NCBI GenBank assembly: GCA_947589585.1
Contig: CANQCA010000059.1
Coordinates: forward strand, 1 to 8,517
Direction: 5' to 3'
Origin: an uncultured Clostridia bacterium
Lineage (GTDB): Bacteria > Bacillota > Clostridia > Christensenellales > Borkfalkiaceae
Length of the DNA stretch: 8,517 nt
Shown here one piece after another: positions 1 through 7,553 of this stretch (position 1 is its first letter; each line of letters starts with the position of its first letter). The notes beneath the pieces are model-generated. The model saw only the letters and a list, made by a program, of their open reading frames with translations, made no database searches and was not told where the DNA came from. Position numbers and translations under genes: made by a program.

Positions 1-696
1 CCCGGGTGCGGCCGTAAACGTCGCTTTGCCCGCGGTGAGCGCCTTCTCTGCGCCGCCGTCGACATTGCCGCCCTCGGCAGTGGTGAGCCCGACCTTCACG
101 TTGGCGAGCGCGGCTTCCTCCGCGCAGGTCACCGTGACGGTGTATTCTACGGTCTTGGGGGGTTCGACCGCCTTCTTGGTGAGGGCGACCGTTGCATTGG
201 GAGCAGCCTCGCTCACCGTTACATTCGTGTTCCATTCATACGTTTCGGGCACGCCCGAAAGGACGACCTTGTAGGTCCCGGGTGCGGCCGTAAACGTCGC
301 TTTGCCCGCGGTGAGCGCCTTCTCTGCGCCGCCGTCGACATTGCCGCCCTCGGAAGTAGTGAGCCCGACCTTCACGTTGGCGAGCGCGGCTTCCTCCGCA
401 CAGGTCACCGTGACGGTGTATTCTACGGTCTTGGGGGGTTCGACCGCCTTCTTGGTAAGGGCGACCGTTGCATTGGGAGCAGCTTCGCTCACCGTTACAT
501 TCGTGTTCCATTCATACGTTTCGGGCACGCCCGAAAGGACGACCTTGTAGGTCCCGGGTGCGGCCGTAAACGTCGCTTTGCCCGCGGTGAGCGCCTTCTC
601 TGCGCCGCCGTCGACATTGCCGCCCTCGGAAGTAGTGAGCCCGACCTTCACGTTGGCGAGCGCGGCTTCCTCCGCGCAGGTCACCGTGACGGTGTA
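1..696 (-). repeat. 276-bp in-frame tandem repeat, 2.5 copies seen
   Basis: Copies start at 1, 277 and 553, an exact 276-bp (92-codon) period. The first two copies differ at only five positions by my count (about 98% identical). Four of these are silent and one changes Ser to Ala. The third is partial (shared part 553-696) and differs from the second at one position before it diverges into the gene's N-terminal sequence. Such near-identity indicates recent duplication or ongoing homogenisation. Further copies may lie beyond the left edge, and short-read assembly may have collapsed or broken the array. Confidence 0.95.
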
Positions 697-801
697 ATCG
701 ACGGTCGCCTTTTCGATGCCGCATGCGGCAATGAGACCGACGAGTCCGAGCGCCATGCAGAGCGAGAGCACTGTGAGCATGATCCGCTTGAACAGTTTCA
801 T
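1..801 (-). CDS. Repeat-built surface lipoprotein, C-terminal part beyond the left edge
   Basis: An open frame of 267 codons starts at 801 and is still open at base 1, so the protein is longer than seen. The start is fixed by AGGAGG (807-812), 5 bases upstream. The N-terminus is a lipoprotein signal: Lys/Arg at residues 2, 5 and 6, a hydrophobic core, and lipobox I-A-A-C with the lipidated Cys at 27, so the mature protein should sit on the outer face of the membrane. From about residue 35 it consists of 92-residue modules beginning Y-T-V-T-V-T-C (Tyr 36, 128 and 220); the third is cut by the window edge. Each module has alternating short strands and an 'APGTYKVVLSGVPE' turn, which recalls prealbumin/CnaB-like beta-sandwich domains (inference from pattern only). 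Modules are joined by a short Pro/Lys-rich linker. The same module opens the neighbouring lipoprotein, so the genes are paralogues. A role in adhesion or as a spacer/stalk is possible but unproven. The reading frame and lipoprotein status are well supported; the function is unknown. Confidence 0.88.
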   Translation of the reverse strand, partial: MKLFKRIMLTVLSLCMALGLVGLIAACGIEKATVDYTVTVTCAEEAALANVKVGLTTSEGGNVDGGAEKALTAGKATFTAAPGTYKVVLSGVPETYEWNTNVTVSEAAPNATVALTKKAVEPPKTVEYTVTVTCAEEAALANVKVGLTTSEGGNVDGGAEKALTAGKATFTAAPGTYKVVLSGVPETYEWNTNVTVSEAAPNATVALTKKAVEPPKTVEYTVTVTCAEEAALANVKVGLTTAEGGNVDGGAEKALTAGKATFTAAPG

Positions 802-858
802 ATTGACCTCCTAAAATAACTTACAAAATAGAGACGGGCGCGCGGCGCCCATACACAT

Positions 859-887
859 ATTCTATCATAGAAGGCAAAAGATTGCAA
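859..887 (-). promoter_or_regulatory. Sigma-A-type promoter of the repeat lipoprotein gene
   Basis: On the minus strand, -35 TTGCAA (882-887) and -10 TAGAAT (859-864) are separated by exactly 17 bases. Transcription would start near 852, giving a leader of about 50 bases before the ATG at 801. An overlapping TATGAT is a less likely -10 because its spacing would be 14. Confidence 0.72.
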
Positions 888-922
888 TAAATTTAATGCC
901 GTAAATCACAAAAAATATTAAA

Positions 923-949
923 AATATTTGCATAAATTATGCAGATATT
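923..949. promoter_or_regulatory. 27-bp dyad, candidate operator
   Basis: The 13-base arms (923-935 and 937-949) mirror each other around the A at 936 with a single mismatch (928/944). The inner core TGCATAA-A-TTATGCA is perfect. It lies about 36 bases upstream of the -35 box of the repeat lipoprotein promoter, a position suited to an activator. The surrounding DNA is very AT-rich, which raises the chance of accidental dyads. The GC-containing core makes accident less likely but does not exclude it. Confidence 0.45.
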
Positions 950-1016
950 CACATTTTTTTGCATGTTTGTATTTTTTTGGTAATACAAAACAATTTTTGT
1001 AAATTTTTTTCACAAG

Positions 1017-1044
1017 AAAAAACCGCCCCCTTGGAAGGGAGCGG
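1017..1044 (-). terminator. Rho-independent terminator after the 809-aa lipoprotein gene
   Basis: Seventeen bases after the stop codon at 1062, the minus strand forms a GC-rich stem (arms CCGCTCCC and GGGGGCGG, allowing one G-T pair), followed directly by six T residues (1017-1022). It ends the upstream lipoprotein transcript and separates it from the repeat lipoprotein gene, which has its own promoter. Confidence 0.85.
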
Positions 1045-1061
1045 CTTATCGGGACCTTGCT

Positions 1062-3491
1062 TCAGGCTTTCGAGAGGGCAATGGCGGAGGGGGTACCGTC
1101 GGGGGCGTTCAGGCAGGTGAGGAGCAGCCCCGCATCTGATTTTTCGAGGGTATAGAACCTTCCCTCCACACAGAAGAGAAGGCGGTTGCCGCTGCCGTCG
1201 GAAACGATCTTCGAGGCGACCTCGATGAGACTGCCGTCCTCATCCACGCTGCCGTCGCTGCCCGCAAGGAGCGTCCCGTTGAAGATGAAAGTATCCTTTT
1301 TGATCGAGACGGGGAGCTCTCCGCTCGCATCCTTCCATTCACCCATGAAGGGGGTAAAGTCGTTGACGTATTGCGAGGACTTGGAGAAGCTATAGGCCGT
1401 ATCTTCATGGCGGACGGTGAGCGTTCCGCTGTTGTCGTATAACCCTTCCCAAACGAGATCGTCCATCACGATCGTGAGGCCGAAGAGGGAGGCGTCGGTG
1501 ACGATGGCGGCCCTTCCCATCCAATAGAAGGCGCCGTTATCCGTGATCTCGATCTCGGGATAGACGCCCGTGTAGGAATAGGGCACGATGTAGAGGTATT
1601 CCGTCTTGTGCGAGGGGGAGATCTCCGCGCTGCAGATCCAGAGCCCGCCGTATGCCGCGGGGATGGGCTCGGAGTGGGGGTTCTTGGAGAGAAGGCTGAA
1701 GGAGGCCGTCTCCCCGCCGCATACTCCCGTGAGGGCGGCTTCGTCGCGGGTGAAGGTCCACGTCTTCCCGTCGAGCGCGGCCGTGAGCGTGCCACCCGCG
1801 CAAGAGGGGGATCCCATCACCTTCCCGTTCCAGACGGCGGTATCATCCTCCCACGGGTAGCTCCCGTGCGAGATGACGAGGCGGTCGTTCTCGTCCTTTA
1901 CATTATACCAGATACCGAAGAAGTTCTCGTCGATCGTGCGGGGCGCGGGTGCGGCCGCGGCGCCTTCTTTTATCGTAAATGTAGCCGTGTACGGGGGAAG
2001 CTCCTTTGCGCTCCTCCTCGCATTGGAAAGGACGATGGTGTATTGGCAGCCCGCCGTGAGGGTGAGGGGAACATAGTTGGTCGTCGCACTGTTCGCATCC
2101 CAGTTGGCAAGTACTTCCGCGAATTCGCCGTCCGCATCCAGCCCCGTTCCCATGCGGAGAACGAGCTCGTTATCCGTGACGACGAGGGTGTAGGTCTCGT
2201 CCGTCTTTCCCGCCGTATAGATGAGGTAGTATTCCTCATACATCCAGCTTTGGTTGAACCCGACGCCGCTCTCGGATTGGTCGAGAAGGGCGGAAAGGGT
2301 ATAGGAATAATCGCCTGCGAGCCGCTCGAGCACCCCGGGATCGTTCGCCGTCCCCGTGCCCGTCTTGCGGAAGGCCGCCTCGCAGCCGGGCATGAACACC
2401 TCGCGCGTGTCCTCGAAATAGTCGAATGTGAAATAGCCGGGGGAGGCGGGCTCCTTTGTTCCATCCTCGTAGAGGGCGTAATAGCGCAGAGCCCCGTTTG
2501 CCTCCTTTTCCGTCGGAATATACACGATATAAGCCTCTCTTCCCGCATAGGTGAAGCCGTTCGCGCGGAAGGAGAGCGCCGTTTCTCCCTCGGCGGGCGT
2601 CCATGTCCCGACGAGCTCCGCAGGCGTCGTGAGACGGGCAAGACCCGCCTCGCGGGTGAGGAGAAGTTCTCTCTGCCCCTGCGTCAGGGTGAGCACATCG
2701 AGCGGGAGGGAAGGGGGCGCGAGCATGTAGACGGTGCTGCCCGCCCAAAATACGAGCCCGTCCTCATAGGCGTACGCGGTGAGCGCTTCATCGTTGAAAT
2801 AGAGTGCGTCCGCTTCGAGGGAAAGGGTAAGCGTCCCGCCGAGATCTTTCCAGTCGCCGCGGAGCTTTTCCCCGATCTCATCCGCAGGTGAAAGCTTGGT
2901 AAAGGAGAGCGTTTGCGTAGGAGCATCTGCGGACATGGTATAGGTATTTGTCGCCGTATAGTACCCTTCGGGCATATAATCGACGCTGAGCGTATAGGTC
3001 GCGGGAGGGGCGGAGAAGGAGGCCTTTCCGCTTCCGTCCGTCTCCTTGGAGCCCGCCTTGTTCCCCGCCCCGTCCATCAGCGAGAGACGGACGCCCGCCA
3101 CGGGGGAGCCCGCTTTGTCGAGGGCGGTCACGGCGTATTCCGTCTCCTCTGTCCGGGGGACGAGCGTCACCGTGGCGTTCGGCTTCTCCTCGCTCACCCA
3201 TGCGGGGTCCCACAAAAAGTTCTCGGGAACGCCCGAGAGGGCGACCTTATACGTCGCAGCGGGGAGAGTGAAGGCGGCCGACCCGTCCGTGAGCGCCTTG
3301 GGCCCGCCGTTTTCCACGGCCGACCCGTCCTCCGCCTTGAGGGTGACCTGCACGTTTTCGAGCGCCTCCGCCTGTTCGCAGACGACCGTCACGGCGTAAT
3401 CGATATCTTCCCGCCCGCATGCGGCAAGGCATACCGCCGCGATCAGGCAGAGCGGGAGCGTCATGAGCAAGAGTTTTTTGAGAATTTTCAT
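1062..3491 (-). CDS. Large modular surface lipoprotein (809 aa)
   Basis: The start at 3491 is chosen over an upstream in-frame ATG at 3548 because GGAGG lies 6 bases before it, a lipoprotein signal begins there, and 3548 falls inside the -35 box. The signal has Lys 2, 5 and 6, a hydrophobic stretch, and lipobox L-A-A-C with Cys 25, predicting lipid anchoring outside the cell. Residues about 32-115 are a diverged copy of the neighbouring gene's 92-residue module (shared Y-x-V-T-V-x-C, KALT, TYKV-LSGVPE, PNATV). Residues about 119-198 are a second, more distant module of the type. The rest is beta-rich, with five recurring starts of the form aromatic/Leu-x-G-x-W (Trp 214, 297, 528, 618, 719) and a variant near 395 (L-A-G-D-Y). 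These suggest repeated lipocalin-like or small beta-barrel domains, a fold guess only. No catalytic motif, sortase signal or C-terminal membrane anchor is visible. The gene has its own promoter and terminator. Ligand binding or a structural surface role is possible; the function is unknown. Confidence 0.9.
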   Translation of the reverse strand: MKILKKLLLMTLPLCLIAAVCLAACGREDIDYAVTVVCEQAEALENVQVTLKAEDGSAVENGGPKALTDGSAAFTLPAATYKVALSGVPENFLWDPAWVSEEKPNATVTLVPRTEETEYAVTALDKAGSPVAGVRLSLMDGAGNKAGSKETDGSGKASFSAPPATYTLSVDYMPEGYYTATNTYTMSADAPTQTLSFTKLSPADEIGEKLRGDWKDLGGTLTLSLEADALYFNDEALTAYAYEDGLVFWAGSTVYMLAPPSLPLDVLTLTQGQRELLLTREAGLARLTTPAELVGTWTPAEGETALSFRANGFTYAGREAYIVYIPTEKEANGALRYYALYEDGTKEPASPGYFTFDYFEDTREVFMPGCEAAFRKTGTGTANDPGVLERLAGDYSYTLSALLDQSESGVGFNQSWMYEEYYLIYTAGKTDETYTLVVTDNELVLRMGTGLDADGEFAEVLANWDANSATTNYVPLTLTAGCQYTIVLSNARRSAKELPPYTATFTIKEGAAAAPAPRTIDENFFGIWYNVKDENDRLVISHGSYPWEDDTAVWNGKVMGSPSCAGGTLTAALDGKTWTFTRDEAALTGVCGGETASFSLLSKNPHSEPIPAAYGGLWICSAEISPSHKTEYLYIVPYSYTGVYPEIEITDNGAFYWMGRAAIVTDASLFGLTIVMDDLVWEGLYDNSGTLTVRHEDTAYSFSKSSQYVNDFTPFMGEWKDASGELPVSIKKDTFIFNGTLLAGSDGSVDEDGSLIEVASKIVSDGSGNRLLFCVEGRFYTLEKSDAGLLLTCLNAPDGTPSAIALSKA

Positions 3492-3519
3492 ATTCCGCCT
3501 CCGGAATGGTTGTTTCATT

Positions 3520-3548
3520 ATTATAGCATACCGCACGGCATTGTGCAA
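3520..3548 (-). promoter_or_regulatory. Sigma-A-type promoter of the 809-aa lipoprotein gene
   Basis: On the minus strand, -35 TTGCAC (3543-3548) and a consensus -10 TATAAT (3520-3525) are 17 bases apart. The start of transcription would fall near 3513, about 20 bases before the ATG at 3491, leaving room for the GGAGG site. Confidence 0.8.
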
Positions 3549-3680
3549 TGATTTTGCGGGGGAAAGTTTTTCTTATTACAACTTTTTGTGTATAAATATG
3601 GCGTTTGCATATATAAATGCGCATAATTGTATCTTTTTATCAATTTTGCGACCGCATGAAAAAAATTTGTGTTTGTTCGG

Positions 3681-3709
3681 TTGCATTTTCGCGCAAAATA
3701 TAGTAAAAT
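3681..3709 (+). promoter_or_regulatory. Sigma-A-type promoter of fprA-rubredoxin
   Basis: The -35 TTGCAT (3681-3686) and -10 TAAAAT (3704-3709) have a 17-base spacer. Transcription would begin near 3716, just before the GAGGA ribosome site (3719-3723), so the leader is very short and leaves little room for leader-based control. It diverges from the lipoprotein promoter about 130 bases to the left. The AT-rich DNA between them contains ATGCGCAT and similar short palindromes but no operator I can identify. Confidence 0.72.
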
Positions 3710-3730
3710 TTCTTTTACGAGGAAAAAATC

Positions 3731-4933
3731 ATGCAAAATATCATTCCCATTTCCAAAGATTTCTTTTACGTCGGCTCGAGCGATCACGGCTGTACCCTCT
3801 TTGAGAGCCATATCCCCATCTCGCGGGGCGTGAGTTACAATTCCTATCTTCTCAAGGATGAGAGCGTCGTGCTGTTCGATCTCGTCGATACCGCCGTCGC
3901 CGATGCGTTCCTGGAAAATCTCGAGGCGGCGCTCGGGGGGAGAAAACTCGACTATCTTGTTTTGCACCACATGGAGCCCGACCACACGGCCACCTTCCTC
4001 CGCTTCCGAAAGCTCTATCCGGCAACGCGCATCGTCACCAACCAAAAGGTCGTATCCATGCTGAAAAATTTCTTCCCGTTCACCGAGGAAAACGTCTTTT
4101 TGGTGAAAGAGGGGGATACCATGTCCGTGGGAAGGCGCACGCTGCGCTTTATCTTTGCGCCCATGGTGCACTGGCCCGAGGTCATGATGACCTATATCGA
4201 GGAGGAGAAGACGCTGCTCTCCGCGGATGCGTTCGGCACGTTCGGCGCCCTCGGCGGGAGCATTTTTGCCGACGAAGTGCATTTCGAGGAGGAGTTCCTT
4301 CCCGATGCGAGGAAGTACTACTTCAACATTGTGGGAAAATACGGCATACAGGTGCAGAACGTGCTCAAAAAAGCGGCCGCGCTCGACATCGCGCGCATCT
4401 GCCCGCTGCACGGCCCCATTTGGCGGAGCGGCCTCGAATGGTACCTCAAAAAATATGATACATGGAGCAAATACGAGCCCGAGGAGAAGGGCGTCGCCAT
4501 CTTTTGCGCGTCCATCTACGGGCACACGGAAAATGCCGCCCGCATTCTGGCGGCCGACCTTGCCGAGCGGGGCGTTTTCGTCAAGGTATACGACGTTACC
4601 CATACCCATGTCTGCGATCTGCTCGCAGAGGCGTTCCGCTATTCGCATGCCGTGTTTGCCTCTGCCACCCACAATCTCGGGATCTTCCTGCCCATGGAAG
4701 TGCTGCTTATCGATCTGAAGGCGCACTTTTGGCAGAAGCGCGGCTACGCCCTCATCGAGAACGGCAGCTGGTCGCCGCAGGCGGGTGCGCTCATGGAAGA
4801 GGTGCTCGGCGGCATGCGGGATCTCGAAAAGCTCGGCGAGACGGTGACCGTCCTTTCCGCCGTGAAAGAGGGGACGTGCAGGGAGCTTCACGTTCTCGCC
4901 GATGCCATCGCAAAGGATTATTTCGCAAATTAA
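3731..4933 (+). CDS. fprA: Flavodiiron protein (A-type flavoprotein, O2/NO reductase)
   Basis: This 400-aa protein has the usual length and two-domain order of class A flavodiiron proteins. The N-terminal metallo-beta-lactamase-like domain (about 1-250) shows all the diiron ligands: H-x-E-x-D-H at His80, Glu82, Asp84 and His85, then His147, Asp166 and His227. The flavodoxin-like domain (about 254-400) opens with [14 protein letters not shown] (255-268), the FMN phosphate loop. There is no extra C-terminal rubredoxin or flavin reductase domain, so electrons must come from a separate donor; the next gene encodes a rubredoxin. Known members are cytosolic and reduce O2 to water or NO to N2O, protecting anaerobes from oxidative or nitrosative stress. 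The sequence alone does not tell which substrate is preferred. GAGGA 7 bases before the ATG supports the start. No PerR-like box was recognised upstream. Confidence 0.96.
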   Translation: MQNIIPISKDFFYVGSSDHGCTLFESHIPISRGVSYNSYLLKDESVVLFDLVDTAVADAFLENLEAALGGRKLDYLVLHHMEPDHTATFLRFRKLYPATRIVTNQKVVSMLKNFFPFTEENVFLVKEGDTMSVGRRTLRFIFAPMVHWPEVMMTYIEEEKTLLSADAFGTFGALGGSIFADEVHFEEEFLPDARKYYFNIVGKYGIQVQNVLKKAAALDIARICPLHGPIWRSGLEWYLKKYDTWSKYEPEEKGVAIFCASIYGHTENAARILAADLAERGVFVKVYDVTHTHVCDLLAEAFRYSHAVFASATHNLGIFLPMEVLLIDLKAHFWQKRGYALIENGSWSPQAGALMEEVLGGMRDLEKLGETVTVLSAVKEGTCRELHVLADAIAKDYFAN

Positions 4934-4952
4934 ATTTCAAGGAGGTATAGAT

Positions 4953-5108
4953 ATGAAATACATCTGCAACGTGTGCGGCTACGAGTACGACGAAGCGGCA
5001 GGCGATCCCGACAACGGCATCGCTCCCGGCACCAAGTGGGAGGATATCCCCGACGATTTTACCTGCCCCATCTGCGGGGTCGGAAAAGAGGATTTTTCCG
5101 CCGAATAA
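4953..5108 (+). CDS. Rubredoxin
   Basis: This is a small cytosolic one-electron carrier of 51 aa, the normal size for clostridial rubredoxins. Two C-x-x-C-G knuckles bind one iron: Cys5/Cys8 (C-N-V-C-G-Y) and Cys38/Cys41 (C-P-I-C-G). Between them lie the family's D-P-D-N-G-I-x-P-G-T-x-W segment (18-29) and the D-D-F (34-36). A strong AAGGAGG (4939-4945), 7 bases before the ATG, fixes the start; the frame is also open upstream with an ATG at 4902, but that lies inside fprA. It follows fprA by 19 bases with no terminator between, so the two should be co-transcribed, and it is the likely direct electron donor to the flavodiiron protein. The enzyme that reduces the rubredoxin is not in this window. 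Confidence 0.97.
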   Translation: MKYICNVCGYEYDEAAGDPDNGIAPGTKWEDIPDDFTCPICGVGKEDFSAE

Positions 5109-5117
5109 AGAAGGGCC

Positions 5118-5159
5118 GCCCGCCGTGCTGTGCTTGCACGGCGGGCGTTCGCTGTTTTT
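5118..5159 (+). terminator. Probable terminator of fprA-rubredoxin
   Basis: Ten bases after the rubredoxin stop there is a perfect 11-bp GC-rich stem (5118-5128 with 5136-5146) and a 7-base loop. The five-T run (5155-5159) starts 8 bases after the stem rather than right next to it, so termination may be less efficient than usual. An alternative role as an mRNA-stabilising hairpin cannot be excluded. Confidence 0.65.
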
Positions 5160-5171
5160 CGAAAAAAACGT

Positions 5172-5200
5172 TTGAAAGCCTTCTTTCCGTGTGATATAAT
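5172..5200 (+). promoter_or_regulatory. Sigma-A-type promoter of lon-engB
   Basis: The -35 TTGAAA (5172-5177) and consensus -10 TATAAT (5195-5200) have a 17-base spacer. The predicted transcript start is near 5207, giving a leader of about 22 bases. No CIRCE (HrcA) inverted repeat or recognisable CtsR heptad repeat overlaps it, so heat-shock control is not evident from the sequence. Confidence 0.82.
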
Positions 5201-5228
5201 AACATAAACGCAAATGAGGGATACTACT

Positions 5229-7553
5229 ATGGATATGCCCAATCTTCCGATCATTCTCTCCGTCATACCCATGCGCACGCAGGTGGTCTTTCCCGATACC
5301 GTCGCGACCTTCGAAGTGGGGCGCGGGATCTCCATCGCGGGGCTCGATCATGCGAGCTACCACGATTCGCAGATCTTCCTCTCCCGCCAGACGGTGGATA
5401 AGGATATGCCGGAGCCCGACGACCTCTCCCCGATCGGGACGGTCGCTTCCATCCGCCAAAGGCTCATGCTGCCCGGCGACCGCATCCGCCTCACCGTAGA
5501 GGGGCTCTACCGCGCCCGCGCGCGGGGTTTCCGCATGCAGGACGGCGCCATCTACGCCATCGTCGATCCCATGCCTTCCGTCCACGGCGACGCCGAGGAA
5601 GAGGAAGCGCATTTCCGTACGGTGAAGGATCTCGTGCGCGATCTGATTTCGGGCGACCCCAAAAACATGCGCGAGCTCGAAGGGGCGCTCGTCGGCATAG
5701 CGGATATCGACGCCTATATCAACATCTGCACGCACCGTCTCCGCCTCAAGGACGAGATCAAGCAGCGCATCCTCGCCGAGGAAGACCTCATCGAGCGGCT
5801 CAAGCTCCTCGAGACCTGCCTTGCGACGGAGAAGGAGATCGCCCGCCTCGAGAGCAAGATCGCCGAGGATGTGCGCAAAAGCATCGATAAGGCGCAGAAG
5901 GAATACTACCTTCGCGAACAGCTCAAGGCCATCCACGCCGAGCTCGGCGACGAAGGCGAGGAGAATGTGAAGCTTCGCGAGCGGCTGCTTGCAAAGCATC
6001 TTCCCCCCGCCGTGGAGGAAAAGGCGCTCTCCGAGCTCGCCCGCATGGACCGCATGCCCTCCTCTTCCCCCGAATATACCGTTTTGCGCAACTACGCAGA
6101 TTGGCTGCTGGATCTTCCGTGGACGGAAGAGACCAAGGATACGGAGGCTCTTTCCGACGTCGAAAAGGTGCTCGAAGAGGACCACTACGGCCTCGAAAAG
6201 ATCAAGGAGCGCGTCGTCGAATATCTCGCCGTTCTCAAGCTCACGGGAGGGCTGAAGGCGCCCATTTTGTGCCTCGTCGGGCCCCCCGGCGTGGGCAAGA
6301 CGAGCATCGCAAAGTCCGTCGCCCGTGCACTCGGGAGAAAGTTCGTGCGCATGAGCCTCGGCGGCCTCAAGGACGAGGCGGAAATAAGAGGCCACCGCCG
6401 CACCTACATCGGCGCAATGCCGGGGCGCATCCTCTATGAGATGAAGGGCGCCGGGTGCATCAACCCCGTGTTCCTTCTCGACGAGGTGGATAAGATCTCC
6501 TCGGATATGCGCGGGGATCCCGCGAGCGCGCTTCTGGAGGTTCTCGACCCCGAGCAGAATTCCACCTTCCGCGACCGCTATCTCGAAGTGGAGTACGACC
6601 TTTCGAAGGTCATGTTCATCGCCACGGCGAACACGCTCGACACCATTCCCATGCCCTTGCGCGACCGCATGGAGATTATCGAGCTCTCGGGCTATACCCT
6701 GCAGGAAAAGGCGGAGATCGCGCGGCGCTACCTCGTCCCCAAAAAACGCAAGGAAAACGGCCTTGGCGAAGAGGACCTTCTCATAACCGACGGGGCCATC
6801 GCGGCGATGATCGACGGCTACACGATGGAAGCGGGCGTGCGTTCTCTGGAGCGTACGATTGGTTCCGTCTGCAGAAAGGCGGCCGTCCGCATCGCAAAGG
6901 GGGAGAAGGGGACGATCGTCGTCGATGTGCACGATCTCGAACAGTTCCTCGGCGGCAAGCGGTTTTTGCACGACGGAGATATGTTGGAACACGACGAAGT
7001 CGGCACCGCGACGGGGCTCGCATGGACTGCAGTCGGCGGGACGACGCTCACCATCGAGGTCTCTGCCATGCAGGGCAAGGGGGAGATCCTTCTCACGGGC
7101 AAGCTCGGCGACGTCATGAAGGAATCCGCCCGCGCCGCCATCTCTTATATCCGCTCCCACGCCGAAAAGTACGGCATCGACGAAACAGAATTCGAGAAGA
7201 AGGACGTGCACATCCACGTTCCCGAGGGCGCGACCCCCAAGGACGGCCCCTCGGCGGGCATCACGATGGCGACGGCGATCCTCTCCGCATTCACGGGGCT
7301 GCCCGTACGGCGGGATATCGCCATGACGGGGGAGATCACCCTGCGCGGGAAGGTGCTTCCCATCGGCGGGCTCAAGGAAAAGGCGCTCGCCGCCGACCGC
7401 ATCGGCATCCATGATATCATCATTCCCGAGGAGAACCAAAAGGACGTCGAGGAGATCCCCGCCGAGATCAAGAAAAACCTGCATTTTATTCCCGTCACAG
7501 AGGTGGATGAAGTCTTCCAAAACGCCGTGAGGGGGCTCTCCTATGCGCATTAA
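5229..7553 (+). CDS. lon: ATP-dependent protease Lon (LonA type)
   Basis: A cytosolic ring-forming AAA+ serine protease that unfolds and degrades misfolded and some regulatory proteins. The start at 5229 (774 aa) is preferred over an in-frame ATG at 5214, because GAGGG (5216-5220) is 8 bases before 5229 whereas 5214 has no ribosome site and lies almost at the transcript start. Domains in order: N-terminal substrate-binding domain (about 1-200), a helical coiled region rich in Glu/Lys/Arg (about 200-300), and the AAA+ module with Walker A GPPGVGKT (351-358, Lys357) and Walker B FLLDEVDK (415-422, Asp418/Glu419). The C-terminal protease domain has catalytic Ser675 in P-K-D-G-P-S-A-G and Lys718 in G-G-L-K-E-K, 43 residues apart as in E. 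coli Lon (Ser679/Lys722). The length fits LonA, with an N-domain and no membrane segment, unlike LonB. All key residues are present and the gene appears intact. engB follows with overlap, a firmicute arrangement. Confidence 0.98.
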   Translation: MDMPNLPIILSVIPMRTQVVFPDTVATFEVGRGISIAGLDHASYHDSQIFLSRQTVDKDMPEPDDLSPIGTVASIRQRLMLPGDRIRLTVEGLYRARARGFRMQDGAIYAIVDPMPSVHGDAEEEEAHFRTVKDLVRDLISGDPKNMRELEGALVGIADIDAYINICTHRLRLKDEIKQRILAEEDLIERLKLLETCLATEKEIARLESKIAEDVRKSIDKAQKEYYLREQLKAIHAELGDEGEENVKLRERLLAKHLPPAVEEKALSELARMDRMPSSSPEYTVLRNYADWLLDLPWTEETKDTEALSDVEKVLEEDHYGLEKIKERVVEYLAVLKLTGGLKAPILCLVGPPGVGKTSIAKSVARALGRKFVRMSLGGLKDEAEIRGHRRTYIGAMPGRILYEMKGAGCINPVFLLDEVDKISSDMRGDPASALLEVLDPEQNSTFRDRYLEVEYDLSKVMFIATANTLDTIPMPLRDRMEIIELSGYTLQEKAEIARRYLVPKKRKENGLGEEDLLITDGAIAAMIDGYTMEAGVRSLERTIGSVCRKAAVRIAKGEKGTIVVDVHDLEQFLGGKRFLHDGDMLEHDEVGTATGLAWTAVGGTTLTIEVSAMQGKGEILLTGKLGDVMKESARAAISYIRSHAEKYGIDETEFEKKDVHIHVPEGATPKDGPSAGITMATAILSAFTGLPVRRDIAMTGEITLRGKVLPIGGLKEKALAADRIGIHDIIIPEENQKDVEEIPAEIKKNLHFIPVTEVDEVFQNAVRGLSYAH

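Noticed and set aside
26..550. Two identical-looking 82-codon plus-strand frames
   Set aside because: They are shadows of the tandem repeat in the minus-strand lipoprotein gene and recur only because the repeat does.
1..696. CRISPR array
   Set aside because: The repeats are 276 bp long, contiguous without spacers, and in frame within a coding gene.
1608..2891. 427-codon open frame on the plus strand opposite the large lipoprotein gene
   Set aside because: It is antisense to a gene with signal peptide, ribosome site, promoter and terminator. Its translation is Arg/Gly/Glu-rich without domain features.
3521..4891. 456-codon open frame on the minus strand opposite fprA
   Set aside because: The sense strand encodes a flavodiiron protein with all ligands in place, and the antisense frame crosses the promoter region and has no plausible ribosome site or motif.
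5150..5228. CIRCE or CtsR heat-shock operator before lon
   Set aside because: No TTAGCACTC/GAGTGCTAA pair or recognisable CtsR heptad repeat is present; the short TTTTTCGAAAAA palindrome upstream of the -35 box is probably just part of the T and A runs there.
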